Of a stretch of DNA of 64,000 bases, positions 32,794-41,237 are shown in pieces. The notes beneath the pieces were generated by a model. It was not told the origin of the DNA, did not search any database, and worked only from the letters and a program-made list of their open reading frames with translations. How positions within the stretch are numbered: position 1 is the stretch's first letter; the number at the start of each line of letters is the position of its first letter. The translations under genes and the position numbers were made by a program. Origin of the DNA: Plantibacter sp050587525 (GTDB lineage Bacteria; Actinomycetota; Actinomycetes; Actinomycetales; Microbacteriaceae); assembly GCF_050587525.1 (NCBI RefSeq), contig NZ_JBOBFT010000011.1, positions 97,501 through 161,500 of the forward strand. Reading direction: 5' to 3'.

Positions 32794-32908
32794 AGAAATG
32801 GGTTGGGATGGGGGAGTCGGCGGACGGGCCGGGAGAAGGGCTAGCCACAGGGGAGGGGCACGGGCAGAGTGGACGAGGAGGCGACGGCGCTTCCGCGAGA
32901 GGAGTCGC

Positions 32909-33739
32909 ATGAACGCATCCGAACACGCATCCGAACACGCAACCGGTCGCCTCGACGGCAAGGTCGTCATCGTGACGGGCGCGGGCGGGCACGGTGTCGG
33001 CGGGGGAGTCGCGGAGGCCGTGCAGGCCGCTGGCGCCCTCCTCGTCGTGAACGATGCGACGCCCGATGCGCTCGCCGCGGCATCGGCCCGATTCCCCGAT
33101 GCAGTGCTCGCGCCGGGAGACATCACCCGCGCCGCTGACGTCGAGGCGATCGTCCACGCTGCGATCGATCGGCACGGCCGGGTGGACGGCCTCGTCAACA
33201 ACGCCGGCATCGGTCTGCGCACACCCGCCCATCTCGCGACGGAGGAGGAGTTCGACCACCTCTACGCGATCGATGTGAAGGGCCTCTGGCTGATGACGCG
33301 CGCGTTCGTCACGCATCGGATCGCGGAGGGCGGCGGCGGCGCCATCGTGAACGTGTCCTCGGTGCACGCGACGCACACCCAGAACCGGTTCGGGTTGTAC
33401 GCGGGGGCGAAGGGCGCGGTCGAGGGGCTCACGCGGGGTTTCGCCGCGGAGCTCGGCGTCCACGGCATCCGCTGCAACGGCGTCGCTCCCGGCGCCGTGT
33501 TCGATGAGCGCGTGGCCGATCGGTACGGCATCGCCTCGGACGATCCGGTCGCGTGGATCCACGATCACAGTGCCACCCAGCAGGTGCTCGAGCGGGCGGT
33601 GATCCCGCGGGACATCGGCGAGGTGGCAGCGTTCCTCCTGTCCGACGCGTCGTGGGCGGTCGCGGGTCAGACGGTCACGGTCGACGCCGGTCTCAGCATG
33701 CTGCTCTACGACCGTCGTTCGTCCGGGGACCGCCCCTGA
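32909..33739 (+). CDS. SDR family oxidoreductase
   Basis: A 276-residue short-chain dehydrogenase/reductase. Cofactor motif VTGAGGHGVGGG near residues 23-34 (GxxxGxG variant), NNAGIG at about 96-101, catalytic Ser in IVNVSSVHA and the YAGAKGA (YxxxK) pair at about 168-172, C-terminal AVAGQTVTVDAGLS. The ATG at 32909 follows AGAGGAG. Acidic DATP after the second strand favours NAD(H). Followed by hairpin element D. No adjacent gene suggests a substrate. Confidence 0.9.
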   Translation: MNASEHASEHATGRLDGKVVIVTGAGGHGVGGGVAEAVQAAGALLVVNDATPDALAAASARFPDAVLAPGDITRAADVEAIVHAAIDRHGRVDGLVNNAGIGLRTPAHLATEEEFDHLYAIDVKGLWLMTRAFVTHRIAEGGGGAIVNVSSVHATHTQNRFGLYAGAKGAVEGLTRGFAAELGVHGIRCNGVAPGAVFDERVADRYGIASDDPVAWIHDHSATQQVLERAVIPRDIGEVAAFLLSDASWAVAGQTVTVDAGLSMLLYDRRSSGDRP

Positions 33740-33750
33740 CCGGCACCGGC

Positions 33751-33820
33751 TGCCCGCGAGGGGGCACGAACGCACAGTCCGGAGGCGCCTGCACTGTGCG
33801 TGTGCGACCCCTCGCGGGCT
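33751..33820. repeat. Hairpin element, copy D (70 bp)
   Basis: Outer arms GCCCGCGAGGGG / CCCCTCGCGGGC are perfect over 12 bp; inner arms CGCACAGT / ACTGTGCG extend the stem. It starts 11 bp after the SDR stop codon and could terminate that transcript. Confidence 0.78.
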
Positions 33821-33902
33821 GAGGCGGGGGATCAGTAGGATTGGGGCGGGCGAGCAGACGGCTCGCCGACAGGCAGCGCGTGCGATGGTGGGGGAACCAA
33901 CC

Positions 33903-34301
33903 GTGATTCGATTTCTGATCAGAACCCTCATCAACCTCGGAACCGCCGCCATCGGTCTCTTGATCGCGGCGTGGGTCATCCCCGGCGTGTCGATCACGAT
34001 CTCCGGGTTCATCATCGCCGTCGTGGTGTTCACGGTGGCTCAAGCGATCCTGTCGCCGTTCATCTTCAACATCGCCCGTCAGTACGCCGCGCCGATCCTC
34101 GGTGGCATCGGGCTCGTCTCCACACTCGTCGCCCTGTTCATCGCTTCGCTCTTCCCCGGCGGCATCACGCTCCACGACGTGCTCGCCTGGGTCCTCGCGC
34201 CCCTCGTCGTCTGGATCGTCACCGCGCTCGGCGGTTGGATCCTGGGGGCGATCTTCCTGAAGGACAGGATCAAGAACCGCAAGGCGAACCCCGCTCCGTA
34301 G
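33903..34301 (+). CDS. Phage holin family-like small membrane protein
   Basis: A 132-residue protein with four predicted membrane helices (about 8-30, 36-56, 66-86, 95-120) and a short basic tail. It resembles the 'phage holin family'/DUF360-type membrane proteins that are chromosomal and widespread in actinobacteria, usually without phage genes. GTG at 33903 chosen because GGGGGAA lies six bases upstream; ATG at 33885 would add six residues. No phage genes are nearby, so a lysis role is not supported. Confidence 0.75.
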   Translation: MIRFLIRTLINLGTAAIGLLIAAWVIPGVSITISGFIIAVVVFTVAQAILSPFIFNIARQYAAPILGGIGLVSTLVALFIASLFPGGITLHDVLAWVLAPLVVWIVTALGGWILGAIFLKDRIKNRKANPAP

Positions 34302-34461
34302 ATCTCCGCGCCGCCGCAGCCCACCGTTCACCTGGCGTTTCCTTTGCGGCTACCGACGGATCCGGAACCGGACACTCGTCGGCAGCAAGCTCGTTCCGGC
34401 AACCGCATGCCCCTGCGGTTCCAGAACCAGCCGCGCAACACCCGTCCGTGAAGGAACCTCC

Positions 34462-36237
34462 GTGACCGTGAACCCCTCCGTCCGTCGCGCGAGCTGGTCG
34501 GCGCTCGTCGTCGCCCTGCTCGCGGGCGCCTCGCTCGCCTCGGCGGGAGTCGTCCAGGCCGCGCCCCTCGTCGCCGACGCAGCGCCGGCGCCCGACTACC
34601 TCAACGCGAAGGCCGGCGACCTCGTCGACGTCCGCATCGGCGACGTCCTGCCGACCCAGCCGTCCCTCGGCTACGACGAGGTGTACTACAAGCTCGGCCG
34701 CTACACGCTCGGCAAGGACGCGATCAACAAGAAGTTCGACGATTGGTGCGAGGCCAACGGACAGGTGCAAGCGGCATCCGCGACCGCGGCGTCCACGCTC
34801 GCCGACCCCGCGTCCTTCACGTGCACGGTCCCGGTCGGCTCCGAGACCGTGGACAGCATCGCCCCCATGAAGACGGTCGTGATCGGCCCGGGCGGCGCCC
34901 TCTATCTGACCGACGGCCACCACACGCTGACGTCGTTCTTCGAGACGCCGGACGGCGGCCCGAACCTGCACGTGCGCCTGCGCGTGCTCGGCAACCTGAG
35001 CGTGCTCGACACGGCGACGTTCTGGACCACGATGGCGGCGAACAAGTGGGACTGGTTGCGCGACGTCCAGGGGAACCCGATCACGCCGGACCAGCTCCCG
35101 AAGAGCGTCGGCCTCGCGAACTTCCAGAACGATCCATACCGCAGCCTCCTCTACTTCGGGCGTGACATCGGCTACAGCGCCGGCAGTCTGCCGTTCCAGG
35201 AGTTCTACTGGGGATCGTGGATCCGCGACGCGAAGCCGATCGATCTCGGCACGTGGAACAGCAACGACCTCGCGAGCTACATCGCGACGGTCAAGGCGAT
35301 GACCCAGAAGCAGACGTCGATCGACCCCGCGACGGTCATCGACAGTGGCTTCACGGCGGCCGATCTCGGAGCGTTGCAAGCCTGGAACGACGGCAAGGCG
35401 GCCACGAAGGGTGAGTTCGCGAAGCTCTCCGCGCCGTACTCGGAGGCGAAGCCGGGCAAGCTCGCTTACGTACTGGCCTACAAAGCGACCCTGCCCGTGG
35501 CGACGGTCCCCGCCACCCCCGCGGCTCCGACCGCGACCGCGAACGGTTCGACCGTCTCGGTGTCCTGGACGGCTCCGGCAGACGGCGGCTCGGCGATCAG
35601 CGGCTACACGCTGTCGCTGAACGGTGCCAGCGCGGTCGCCGTCGGCGCGAACGTGACGAGCCACGACTTCACGAACCTCGCGACCGGTCCGTACGCTGTC
35701 ACGGTCACGGCGATCAACGCGATCGGTTCGTCGGCTCCGTCCGCGGCCTCCGCTCCCGTCGTCGTCGCTCCGGCACCGGTCGATCCCGGAACGGTCAAGG
35801 GATCGATCCAGGTCACCGGTTCGCTGCGGGCCGGCGGGTCGATCACGGTCACCGGCACGGGTTTCGCGACCTCGACGAAGGGCTTCGCCGTCGAGATCCA
35901 CTCAGCGCCGCAGCACATCGGAACGGCGGACACCGACGCGCAGGGCCGCTTCACGCTGCGGGCGACCATCCCGGCGTCCACGCCGGCCGGCACCCACTCG
36001 ATTGTCGTCCTGATCAACGGCGCCGAGGTGTCGTCGAGTGACATCACGGTCGCCGCTGATCCGACGACGACGCCCGGCCCGACGGCCTCCGCGACGCCTG
36101 TCTCCTCTGGCGCCACGTCCGGTCTCGCCTCGACCGGTTTCGACGGGGTCGGAGCCGTGTGGATCGGCATCGCGTTCCTCGTCGCAGGTGCGGGGACGGT
36201 GCTCGTCTTCCGTCGCCGAGAGGGTGCGGAGCGCTAG
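34462..36237 (+). CDS. Secreted, cell-wall-anchored ParB/Srx-like domain protein (LAxTG)
   Basis: A 591-residue surface protein. Signal peptide at 1-34 (ALVVALLAGASLASAGVVQAA). A ParB/sulfiredoxin-like N-terminal domain spans about 45-330 (VDVRIGDVLPTQPSLGYDEVYYKLGRY, VVIGPGGALYLTDGHHTLTSFFE, WKWDWLRD-like and GLANFQNDPYRSLLYFGRDIGY motifs); then a fibronectin type III domain (about 350-440), an Ig-like domain (about 450-540) and a Thr/Pro/Ser linker. The C-terminus has LASTG at 555-559, a membrane helix and RRREGAER, i.e. a sorting signal of the LAxTG type used by class E sortases. No sortase gene is in the window. The ParB/Srx fold binds nucleotides in other proteins; its role outside the cell is unknown. 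Confidence 0.85.
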   Translation: MTVNPSVRRASWSALVVALLAGASLASAGVVQAAPLVADAAPAPDYLNAKAGDLVDVRIGDVLPTQPSLGYDEVYYKLGRYTLGKDAINKKFDDWCEANGQVQAASATAASTLADPASFTCTVPVGSETVDSIAPMKTVVIGPGGALYLTDGHHTLTSFFETPDGGPNLHVRLRVLGNLSVLDTATFWTTMAANKWDWLRDVQGNPITPDQLPKSVGLANFQNDPYRSLLYFGRDIGYSAGSLPFQEFYWGSWIRDAKPIDLGTWNSNDLASYIATVKAMTQKQTSIDPATVIDSGFTAADLGALQAWNDGKAATKGEFAKLSAPYSEAKPGKLAYVLAYKATLPVATVPATPAAPTATANGSTVSVSWTAPADGGSAISGYTLSLNGASAVAVGANVTSHDFTNLATGPYAVTVTAINAIGSSAPSAASAPVVVAPAPVDPGTVKGSIQVTGSLRAGGSITVTGTGFATSTKGFAVEIHSAPQHIGTADTDAQGRFTLRATIPASTPAGTHSIVVLINGAEVSSSDITVAADPTTTPGPTASATPVSSGATSGLASTGFDGVGAVWIGIAFLVAGAGTVLVFRRREGAER

Positions 36238-36273
36238 CGATCCGGATCACCCACGCGAAGAACACGCGATCAC

Positions 36274-36308
36274 CGAGCGCCCCGTCTGCACGTCAGGCGG
36301 GGCGCTCG
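36274..36308. terminator. Hairpin terminator between convergent genes
   Basis: An 11-bp stem CGAGCGCCCCG / CGGGGCGCTCG continues through a U-G pair and CTG/CAG to a CACGT loop. It lies 36 bp after the LAxTG-protein stop and reaches into the last codons of the convergent membrane-protein gene. Confidence 0.8.
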
Positions 36309-36733
36309 TCTGTCGTGGCCTCAGTCGTCGAGCGCCTGCTCCGTCGCTCGCCGATCACGGCGAGCACCACGATGCCGATCCCGAGGAAGGCGACGATCGC
36401 GTTCGCCGTCGTGAGGAAGATCGCCTGGCCGCCGGTCGCGTGGTCGAGGTGCGCGAGGTGGAAGAAGAAGTGCGGCACGGCGAACAGCGAGTAGGCGAGC
36501 GCGGCCGGGAGGACGAAGTGGGTCCGCGGCACGACGAGCGCGATGCCGAGGAGCAGTGCGACACCGAGCGTCGCCCCGCCGAAGTCGCGTGCGTAGTGCT
36601 CGCTGAAGGGCGGGGTGAGGTCGACCGTGGGGAACGAGGTGTAGAAGCTCTCCGGGGCGACGGCGTTCCAGGCGCCGACGACGAGTTCGTTGAGGAAGAG
36701 GATCGCGAGGGCGATGCGGATCGTGATGGTCAT
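36293..36733 (-). CDS. Four-helix membrane protein, DUF4345-like
   Basis: A 146-residue protein with four membrane helices (about 4-24, 48-68, 74-96, 105-126) and conserved-looking WNAVAPESFYTSFP and HYARDFGGATLG segments between helix 1 and 2. It loosely matches DUF4345/DoxX-neighbour type proteins; function unknown. ATG at 36733 with no evident ribosome site. Stands alone between the LAxTG protein (convergent) and the agmatinase gene, 78 bp away on the same strand. Confidence 0.75.
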   Translation of the reverse strand: MTITIRIALAILFLNELVVGAWNAVAPESFYTSFPTVDLTPPFSEHYARDFGGATLGVALLLGIALVVPRTHFVLPAALAYSLFAVPHFFFHLAHLDHATGGQAIFLTTANAIVAFLGIGIVVLAVIGERRSRRSTTEATTDERPA

Positions 36734-36810
36734 GCTGCTGAGACCATGCAGGAGCGGCGGACGTGACAGGCTCGTCGCGTCCGCCGCCCCCGATCAGCAA
36801 TGGCGCCCCG

Positions 36811-37803
36811 CTAGCGCTCCCGCGGCGCCATCGCGGAGAGGATCTCGTAGACGGCGTGGGACGCGGCGATGGCCGTGAGCTGCGCGTGGTCGTAGGCGGG
36901 GGAGACCTCCACGACGTCGGCCCCCACCAGCCGTGTTCCGGCCAGGGCACGGATCATCGCGAGGAGTTCGCGACTCGTCAGCCCGCCCGGCTCCGGCGTG
37001 CCGGTTCCCGGCGCGTGCGCGGGATCGAGCACGTCGATGTCGATCGACAGGTACACGGGCCGGTCGCCGAGCCGGGTGAGCATCCGTTCGATCGCCCGCG
37101 GCAGGCCGTCGGTCTCGAGGTCGATGCTCGAGATCACGGCGAAGCCGAGCCGTTCGTCGTCGCGCAGGTCGTCTCGCGAGTAGAGCGGTCCGCGGATGCC
37201 AACGTGCAGACTCGCTTCGAGATCGATGAGGCCCTCCTCCGACGCCCGACGGAATGGGGTCCCGTGGGTGATCGGGGCGCCGAAGTAGGTGTCCCAGGTG
37301 TCGAGGTGGGCGTCGAAGTGCAGGACGGCGACGGGTCCGTGCTGCGCGGCGACGTTCCTGAGGAGCGGCAGCGCGATCGTGTGGTCGCCGCCGATCGTGA
37401 CGAGCCGCGTGCCACCGGTGGTGAGCGAAGCCGCCGCGAGTTCGATCTCTCGGACGGCCTCATCGAGGTCGAACGGGTTGATCGCGATGTCGCCCGCGTC
37501 CACCACCTGTTGAGCGCCGAACGGTTCGACGTCCTGGGCCGGGTTGTACGGCCTGAGCAGCCGTGACGCCTCGCGGACGTGCGCCGGCCCGAACCGGGCG
37601 CCCGGCCGGTAGCTCACGCCGCCGTCGAAGGGCGCTCCGAGCACTGCGATGTCGGCCCGTTCGACGTCCTCGGCGCGGGGGAGCCGGGCGAAGGTCGCGA
37701 TGCCGGCGAACCGGGGAACGACGCTCGCATCGACGGGGCCGACAGGTCCGACCGCTCCGACACCTCCGACCGCTCCCACGCGCTTGTCGTCCTCCATCGT
37801 CAC
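36811..37803 (-). CDS. speB: Agmatinase/ureohydrolase (arginase family)
   Basis: A 330-residue manganese ureohydrolase. The metal-binding motifs are complete: GGDHT, HFDAHLDTWD and SIDIDVLDPAHAPGTGTPEPGG. These group with agmatinase (agmatine to putrescine plus urea), guanidinobutyrase or guanidinopropionase; specificity is open. A Gly/Val/Pro-repeat lead (GAVGGVGAVGPVGPVD) precedes the fold. The GTG at 37803 overlaps the stop of the upstream transporter gene as GTGA; an ATG two codons later is possible. Coupling with an MHS transporter suggests that the guanidino compound or its product is the transported molecule. Confidence 0.9.
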   Translation of the reverse strand: MTMEDDKRVGAVGGVGAVGPVGPVDASVVPRFAGIATFARLPRAEDVERADIAVLGAPFDGGVSYRPGARFGPAHVREASRLLRPYNPAQDVEPFGAQQVVDAGDIAINPFDLDEAVREIELAAASLTTGGTRLVTIGGDHTIALPLLRNVAAQHGPVAVLHFDAHLDTWDTYFGAPITHGTPFRRASEEGLIDLEASLHVGIRGPLYSRDDLRDDERLGFAVISSIDLETDGLPRAIERMLTRLGDRPVYLSIDIDVLDPAHAPGTGTPEPGGLTSRELLAMIRALAGTRLVGADVVEVSPAYDHAQLTAIAASHAVYEILSAMAPRER

Positions 37804-39152
37804 ACCCGCCCCTGCACTGCCGCCGGGTCGAGCACGGTCTCGCCGTCCGCCTCATCGACGTACTGCGGCGCCGCGATGAGGCACACGAGGCTCAGCGCGC
37901 ACATGCCGACGAGCAGCAGGATGACGGGCACGATGCTCCCCGTCGCCTGGAACATGAGCGTCGAGACGAGGGGCGAGAGACCACCGAAGATCGCCCCGGA
38001 GAGCTGGTAGGCGAGCGAGATGCTCGTGTAGCGGGCCTGCGGGCGGAACATCTGCGAGAGGACGGTCGCGATGGGGCCGTACGTGGCGGTCATCGCGAGG
38101 CGCATGAGGATGAAGATGAGGAAGATCAGGACGACGTTGCCGCTGCTGAGGAGCAGGAACTGCGGCGCTGCGAACGCGGCGACCGCGATGAGACCGATGC
38201 CGACGACCCGTTTCCGGCCGAAGCGATCGCCGAGCCACGCCGCTCCCAGGGTGACGACGAGCTCCACGAACGCCGCGACGCTCAGGGCGTTCAGGACGAC
38301 GCTCTCGGACAGGCCGACGCTCGGATCGGTCGCGTAGGCGGTGGCGAACGTCGTGACGAGGTAGTACCCGCCGATCGCCACGGGGAGGACGCAGATGCCG
38401 AGGAGGATGCTCTTCCAGTTGGTGCGGATCGCGTAGGCGATCGGGACGGGCTGATCCGCGGCCTTGACCGTCGCGATGCTCTCCGTGAACACGGGCGACT
38501 CCTCGACCTTCATCCGGACGATGAGGCCGACGATGATGAGGACGGCGGAGGCGAAGAACGGGATGCGCCAGCCCCACTCGAGCATGAACTCGGTGCCGCC
38601 GAGCGAGATGAGGCTGAAGAGGCCGGTCGCGAGGAGCGCGCCGGCGGGGTTCCCGGCCTGCGCGAAGCCGCCGTAGAAGGTCTTCTTGTCCGCGGGCGCG
38701 TGCTCGACGGCCATGAGGACGGCGCCGCCCCACTCACCGCCGACGGCGAGGCCCTGCACGAAGCGGAGGACCACGAGCAGGACGGGAGCCCATGCTCCGA
38801 TGGACGCGTAGCCGGGCAGGCAGCCGACGAGGAAGGTCGCGGCGCCCATCATCGTGAGGGTGACAACGAGGGCGGTCTTCCGGCCGATGCGGTCACCGAT
38901 GTGGCCGAAGATGATGCCGCCGATGGGGCGGGCGAAGAAGCCGACGGCGTAGGTCGCGAAGGCTGCCGCGATGCCCGTCAGTCGGTCGGTGGACTCCGGG
39001 AAGAACACCGAGCCGAAGACGAGGCTCGCCGCCGTGGCGTAGACGTAGAAGTCGTACCACTCGATGGTCGTGCCGACGAAGGCGGCGAACCCGGCCTTCC
39101 TGGCTCTCGTGGTCTGCGCGTGCAGGGTTTCGGTGCGGGGATCGTGCGTCAT
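37800..39152 (-). CDS. MFS transporter, metabolite:H+ symporter (MHS) family
   Basis: A 450-residue 12-helix transporter of the MHS family (ProP/ShiA/KgtP type). Diagnostic: GTTIEWYDFYVYATAASLVF in helix 1, GFFARPIGGIIFGHIGDRIGRK at the helix 2-3 loop, RFVQGLAVGGEWGGAVLMAVEHAP in helix 4, and the second GDRFGRKRV loop. ATG at 39152 follows AGGAGG by eight bases. First gene of a two-gene unit with the agmatinase-type gene, so proton-driven uptake of a guanidino compound is a reasonable inference. The 139-bp stretch upstream contains a degenerate TGGTGCGGG repeat (about 39203-39250). Confidence 0.92.
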   Translation of the reverse strand: MTHDPRTETLHAQTTRARKAGFAAFVGTTIEWYDFYVYATAASLVFGSVFFPESTDRLTGIAAAFATYAVGFFARPIGGIIFGHIGDRIGRKTALVVTLTMMGAATFLVGCLPGYASIGAWAPVLLVVLRFVQGLAVGGEWGGAVLMAVEHAPADKKTFYGGFAQAGNPAGALLATGLFSLISLGGTEFMLEWGWRIPFFASAVLIIVGLIVRMKVEESPVFTESIATVKAADQPVPIAYAIRTNWKSILLGICVLPVAIGGYYLVTTFATAYATDPSVGLSESVVLNALSVAAFVELVVTLGAAWLGDRFGRKRVVGIGLIAVAAFAAPQFLLLSSGNVVLIFLIFILMRLAMTATYGPIATVLSQMFRPQARYTSISLAYQLSGAIFGGLSPLVSTLMFQATGSIVPVILLLVGMCALSLVCLIAAPQYVDEADGETVLDPAAVQGRV

Positions 39153-39291
39153 TGCGGGGTCCTCCTGGATGCTGCTGCGGACGATGGGGGATGTGCTGGT
39201 GCGAGTGGGGCGCTGGTGCGGGTGGTGCGATGGTGCGGGTGGTGCGGTTTGCGTGGGTGAACCGGATGGGATGGTTCAGGGGTGGCGCTGA

Positions 39292-40965
39292 TCAGTCCGC
39301 GAGTCGATACTGGCGGATTCCGTCGACCCATGTCTCGTGGACGGGGATCGAAGCGATCGTGGCGGGCTCCGCGGTGAGCGGGTCGGCGGCGAGGAGCGCG
39401 AAGTCGGCGCGCTTGCCGGGGGTGATGGTGCCGATCTCGTCCTCGCGGCCGAGCGCGATCGCACCCTGGAGGGTGTGGCCGAGCAACGCATCGCGGGCGC
39501 TGATGCGGAGTGCGTCGGAGCCGAGCTGGTGGCCGCGGCGCGTGACGCGGGTGACGGCGGCCTGGATGGCTTCGAGCGGCTTCGGCTCCGCGACGGGCGC
39601 GTCCGAGCTGAGGGTGACCGGCACGCCCGCCTCGATGAACTCGCCGAGCGGGTTGAAGCGCTCGCCCGGCGTGCCGACGGCGTCCGTGACGCCCTCGCCC
39701 CAGTTGAAGTAGTGCTGCGGCTGGTTCACAGGGTGGATCCGCAGCTCGCGCATCTCGGCGATCTGCTCCTCGGACGGCAGTCCGCAGTGCTCGATGCGGT
39801 GGCGCGCGTCGGAACGCGGCTCGGCCTCCTGCGCGGCGCGGATCGCATCGATGACCATCGCGATCGCGGTGGGCGATTGCGCGTGGGTCGCGGTCTGGAG
39901 GCCGGCGGCGTGTGCGCGGGCGATGAGCTCGGCGTAGTCGGCGGGGTCGTGGTACAGCTGACCGGTGCGGCACGGGTCGCCCACGTACCCGTCGGGGAAG
40001 TACGCGGTCCAGCCGCCGAGGGTGCCGTCCGCGTAGAACTTGATGCCACCGAAGGACAGATGGGAGTTGCCGAAGGCGCCGTGCAGGCCCATCTCGAGTG
40101 CCTGGTCGAGCAGATGCGACAGCAGGTACATGCTGACGCGGGTCCGCAGCTCGCCGGTTTCGGCGAGCCGGAGGTACATGTCGAACTCGCGCTTGGTGAC
40201 CTGCGCGTCGCCGATCGTGGTCACGCCGCCCTGGAGGAACCGCTCCTGTGCCACACGGAGCTGCCTGAGGTGCTCCTCCGGCTCGTCCTGCAGGTGGAAG
40301 TTGGGGCCGTGGTGACCGATCTTCACACCGCTCACTCCCGTGAGGATGTTGCAGGCGGCATCGGACAGTTCGCCCGTGAGTTCGCCGTCGGCGTCGCGGA
40401 AGAAGACGCCGCCGTCGGGGTCCGGGGTCTCGCGTGTGACGCCGGCCGCGGCGAGAGTGTGGCTGTTGACGACCCCGCCGTGACCGCTCGCGTTCATGAG
40501 GTAGACCTCGCGGTCGGGGCTCACCTCGTCGAGCTCGAAGCGGGTGGGGTGGCGCTGCTCGGCGAGGTTGCGGTGCTCGTAGCCGTAGCCGCGGACCGGC
40601 TGACCGGCGGGCGTCCGCGCTGCTGCTTCGCTCAGCAGCGCGACGATCTCAGGAATGCTCGACGCGTGCTCCGGGCCGCAGTCGACCCAGCTGAGCATCT
40701 GCCCGTACATGAGGGGGTGGGCGTGCGGGTCGACGAACCCGGGGACGAGGACGCCGTCGAGCTCGCGGATCTCCGGTTCGGCACCGCTCAGGCGAGCTGC
40801 CTCGGTCGTGCACTCCTCGAGTGTGCCGACCGCGGCGATTCGTGAACCGTAGACGAGCACGGCCGCTCCGCTGATGCTGTCGTCCAGGGTGTGCAGGCCG
40901 GTGGGGACGAGGACGATCGGGCGGCTGTCGAGCACGGACCGTTCGTTGTCGTGGAGTTTGCGCAT
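39292..40965 (-). CDS. Amidohydrolase family protein (YtcJ-like)
   Basis: A 557-residue metal-dependent amidohydrolase (Amidohydro_3). Metal ligands are visible: VDPHAHP (HxH), the Lys in GGIKFYADGTLGG, ATHAQS, RIEHCG and the Asp in TLSSDAPV; the N- and C-terminal beta-sandwich segments (VLVYGSRIAAVG ... GTITPGKRADFALLAADPL) frame the barrel. Relatives include N-substituted formamide deformylase; many are uncharacterised. ATG at 40965 with GAGGAG upstream. Divergent from the tandem Lrp regulator, and a second paralogue (42142) flanks that regulator on the other side. Confidence 0.9.
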   Translation of the reverse strand: MRKLHDNERSVLDSRPIVLVPTGLHTLDDSISGAAVLVYGSRIAAVGTLEECTTEAARLSGAEPEIRELDGVLVPGFVDPHAHPLMYGQMLSWVDCGPEHASSIPEIVALLSEAAARTPAGQPVRGYGYEHRNLAEQRHPTRFELDEVSPDREVYLMNASGHGGVVNSHTLAAAGVTRETPDPDGGVFFRDADGELTGELSDAACNILTGVSGVKIGHHGPNFHLQDEPEEHLRQLRVAQERFLQGGVTTIGDAQVTKREFDMYLRLAETGELRTRVSMYLLSHLLDQALEMGLHGAFGNSHLSFGGIKFYADGTLGGWTAYFPDGYVGDPCRTGQLYHDPADYAELIARAHAAGLQTATHAQSPTAIAMVIDAIRAAQEAEPRSDARHRIEHCGLPSEEQIAEMRELRIHPVNQPQHYFNWGEGVTDAVGTPGERFNPLGEFIEAGVPVTLSSDAPVAEPKPLEAIQAAVTRVTRRGHQLGSDALRISARDALLGHTLQGAIALGREDEIGTITPGKRADFALLAADPLTAEPATIASIPVHETWVDGIRQYRLAD

Positions 40966-41082
40966 GGGGGAGCTCCTCGGGGCTGTGGGCCGCGTCGTCG
41001 CGGCGGTGGCTGATGGGGAAGCTACGCGCTTCCGACGGCGCTCGCAACCAGATCAACAGCGCAGTGATCCCCTCAGCGAGCG

Positions 41083-41114
41083 ATGTGTTGCGATAGAGTG
41101 CAAAAGCATCACAT
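41083..41114. promoter_or_regulatory. Inverted repeat in the amidohydrolase/Lrp divergent region
   Basis: ATGTGTTGC and GCATCACAT (8 of 9 complementary) are spaced by 14 bases around an AT-richer centre that also contains TTGC...GCAA. Length and spacing suit an Lrp-family site; the regulator at 41238 is the natural ligand. Confidence 0.5.
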
Positions 41115-41237
41115 GAGGTTCAAGAATCGCTCATGCGACGCTCGATATGTCGTTTGCCGTGCACAGATACTTCTTTCGGGTAATTCGGTCCGGCGAGGCA
41201 CATCGACCAGACCGCGCCCGCAGACCGGAGGAGCACC

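Noticed and set aside
33903..34301. Holin-like protein as evidence of a prophage
   Set aside because: No integrase, portal, capsid, tail or lysin gene is near; this family is a normal chromosomal membrane protein in actinobacteria.
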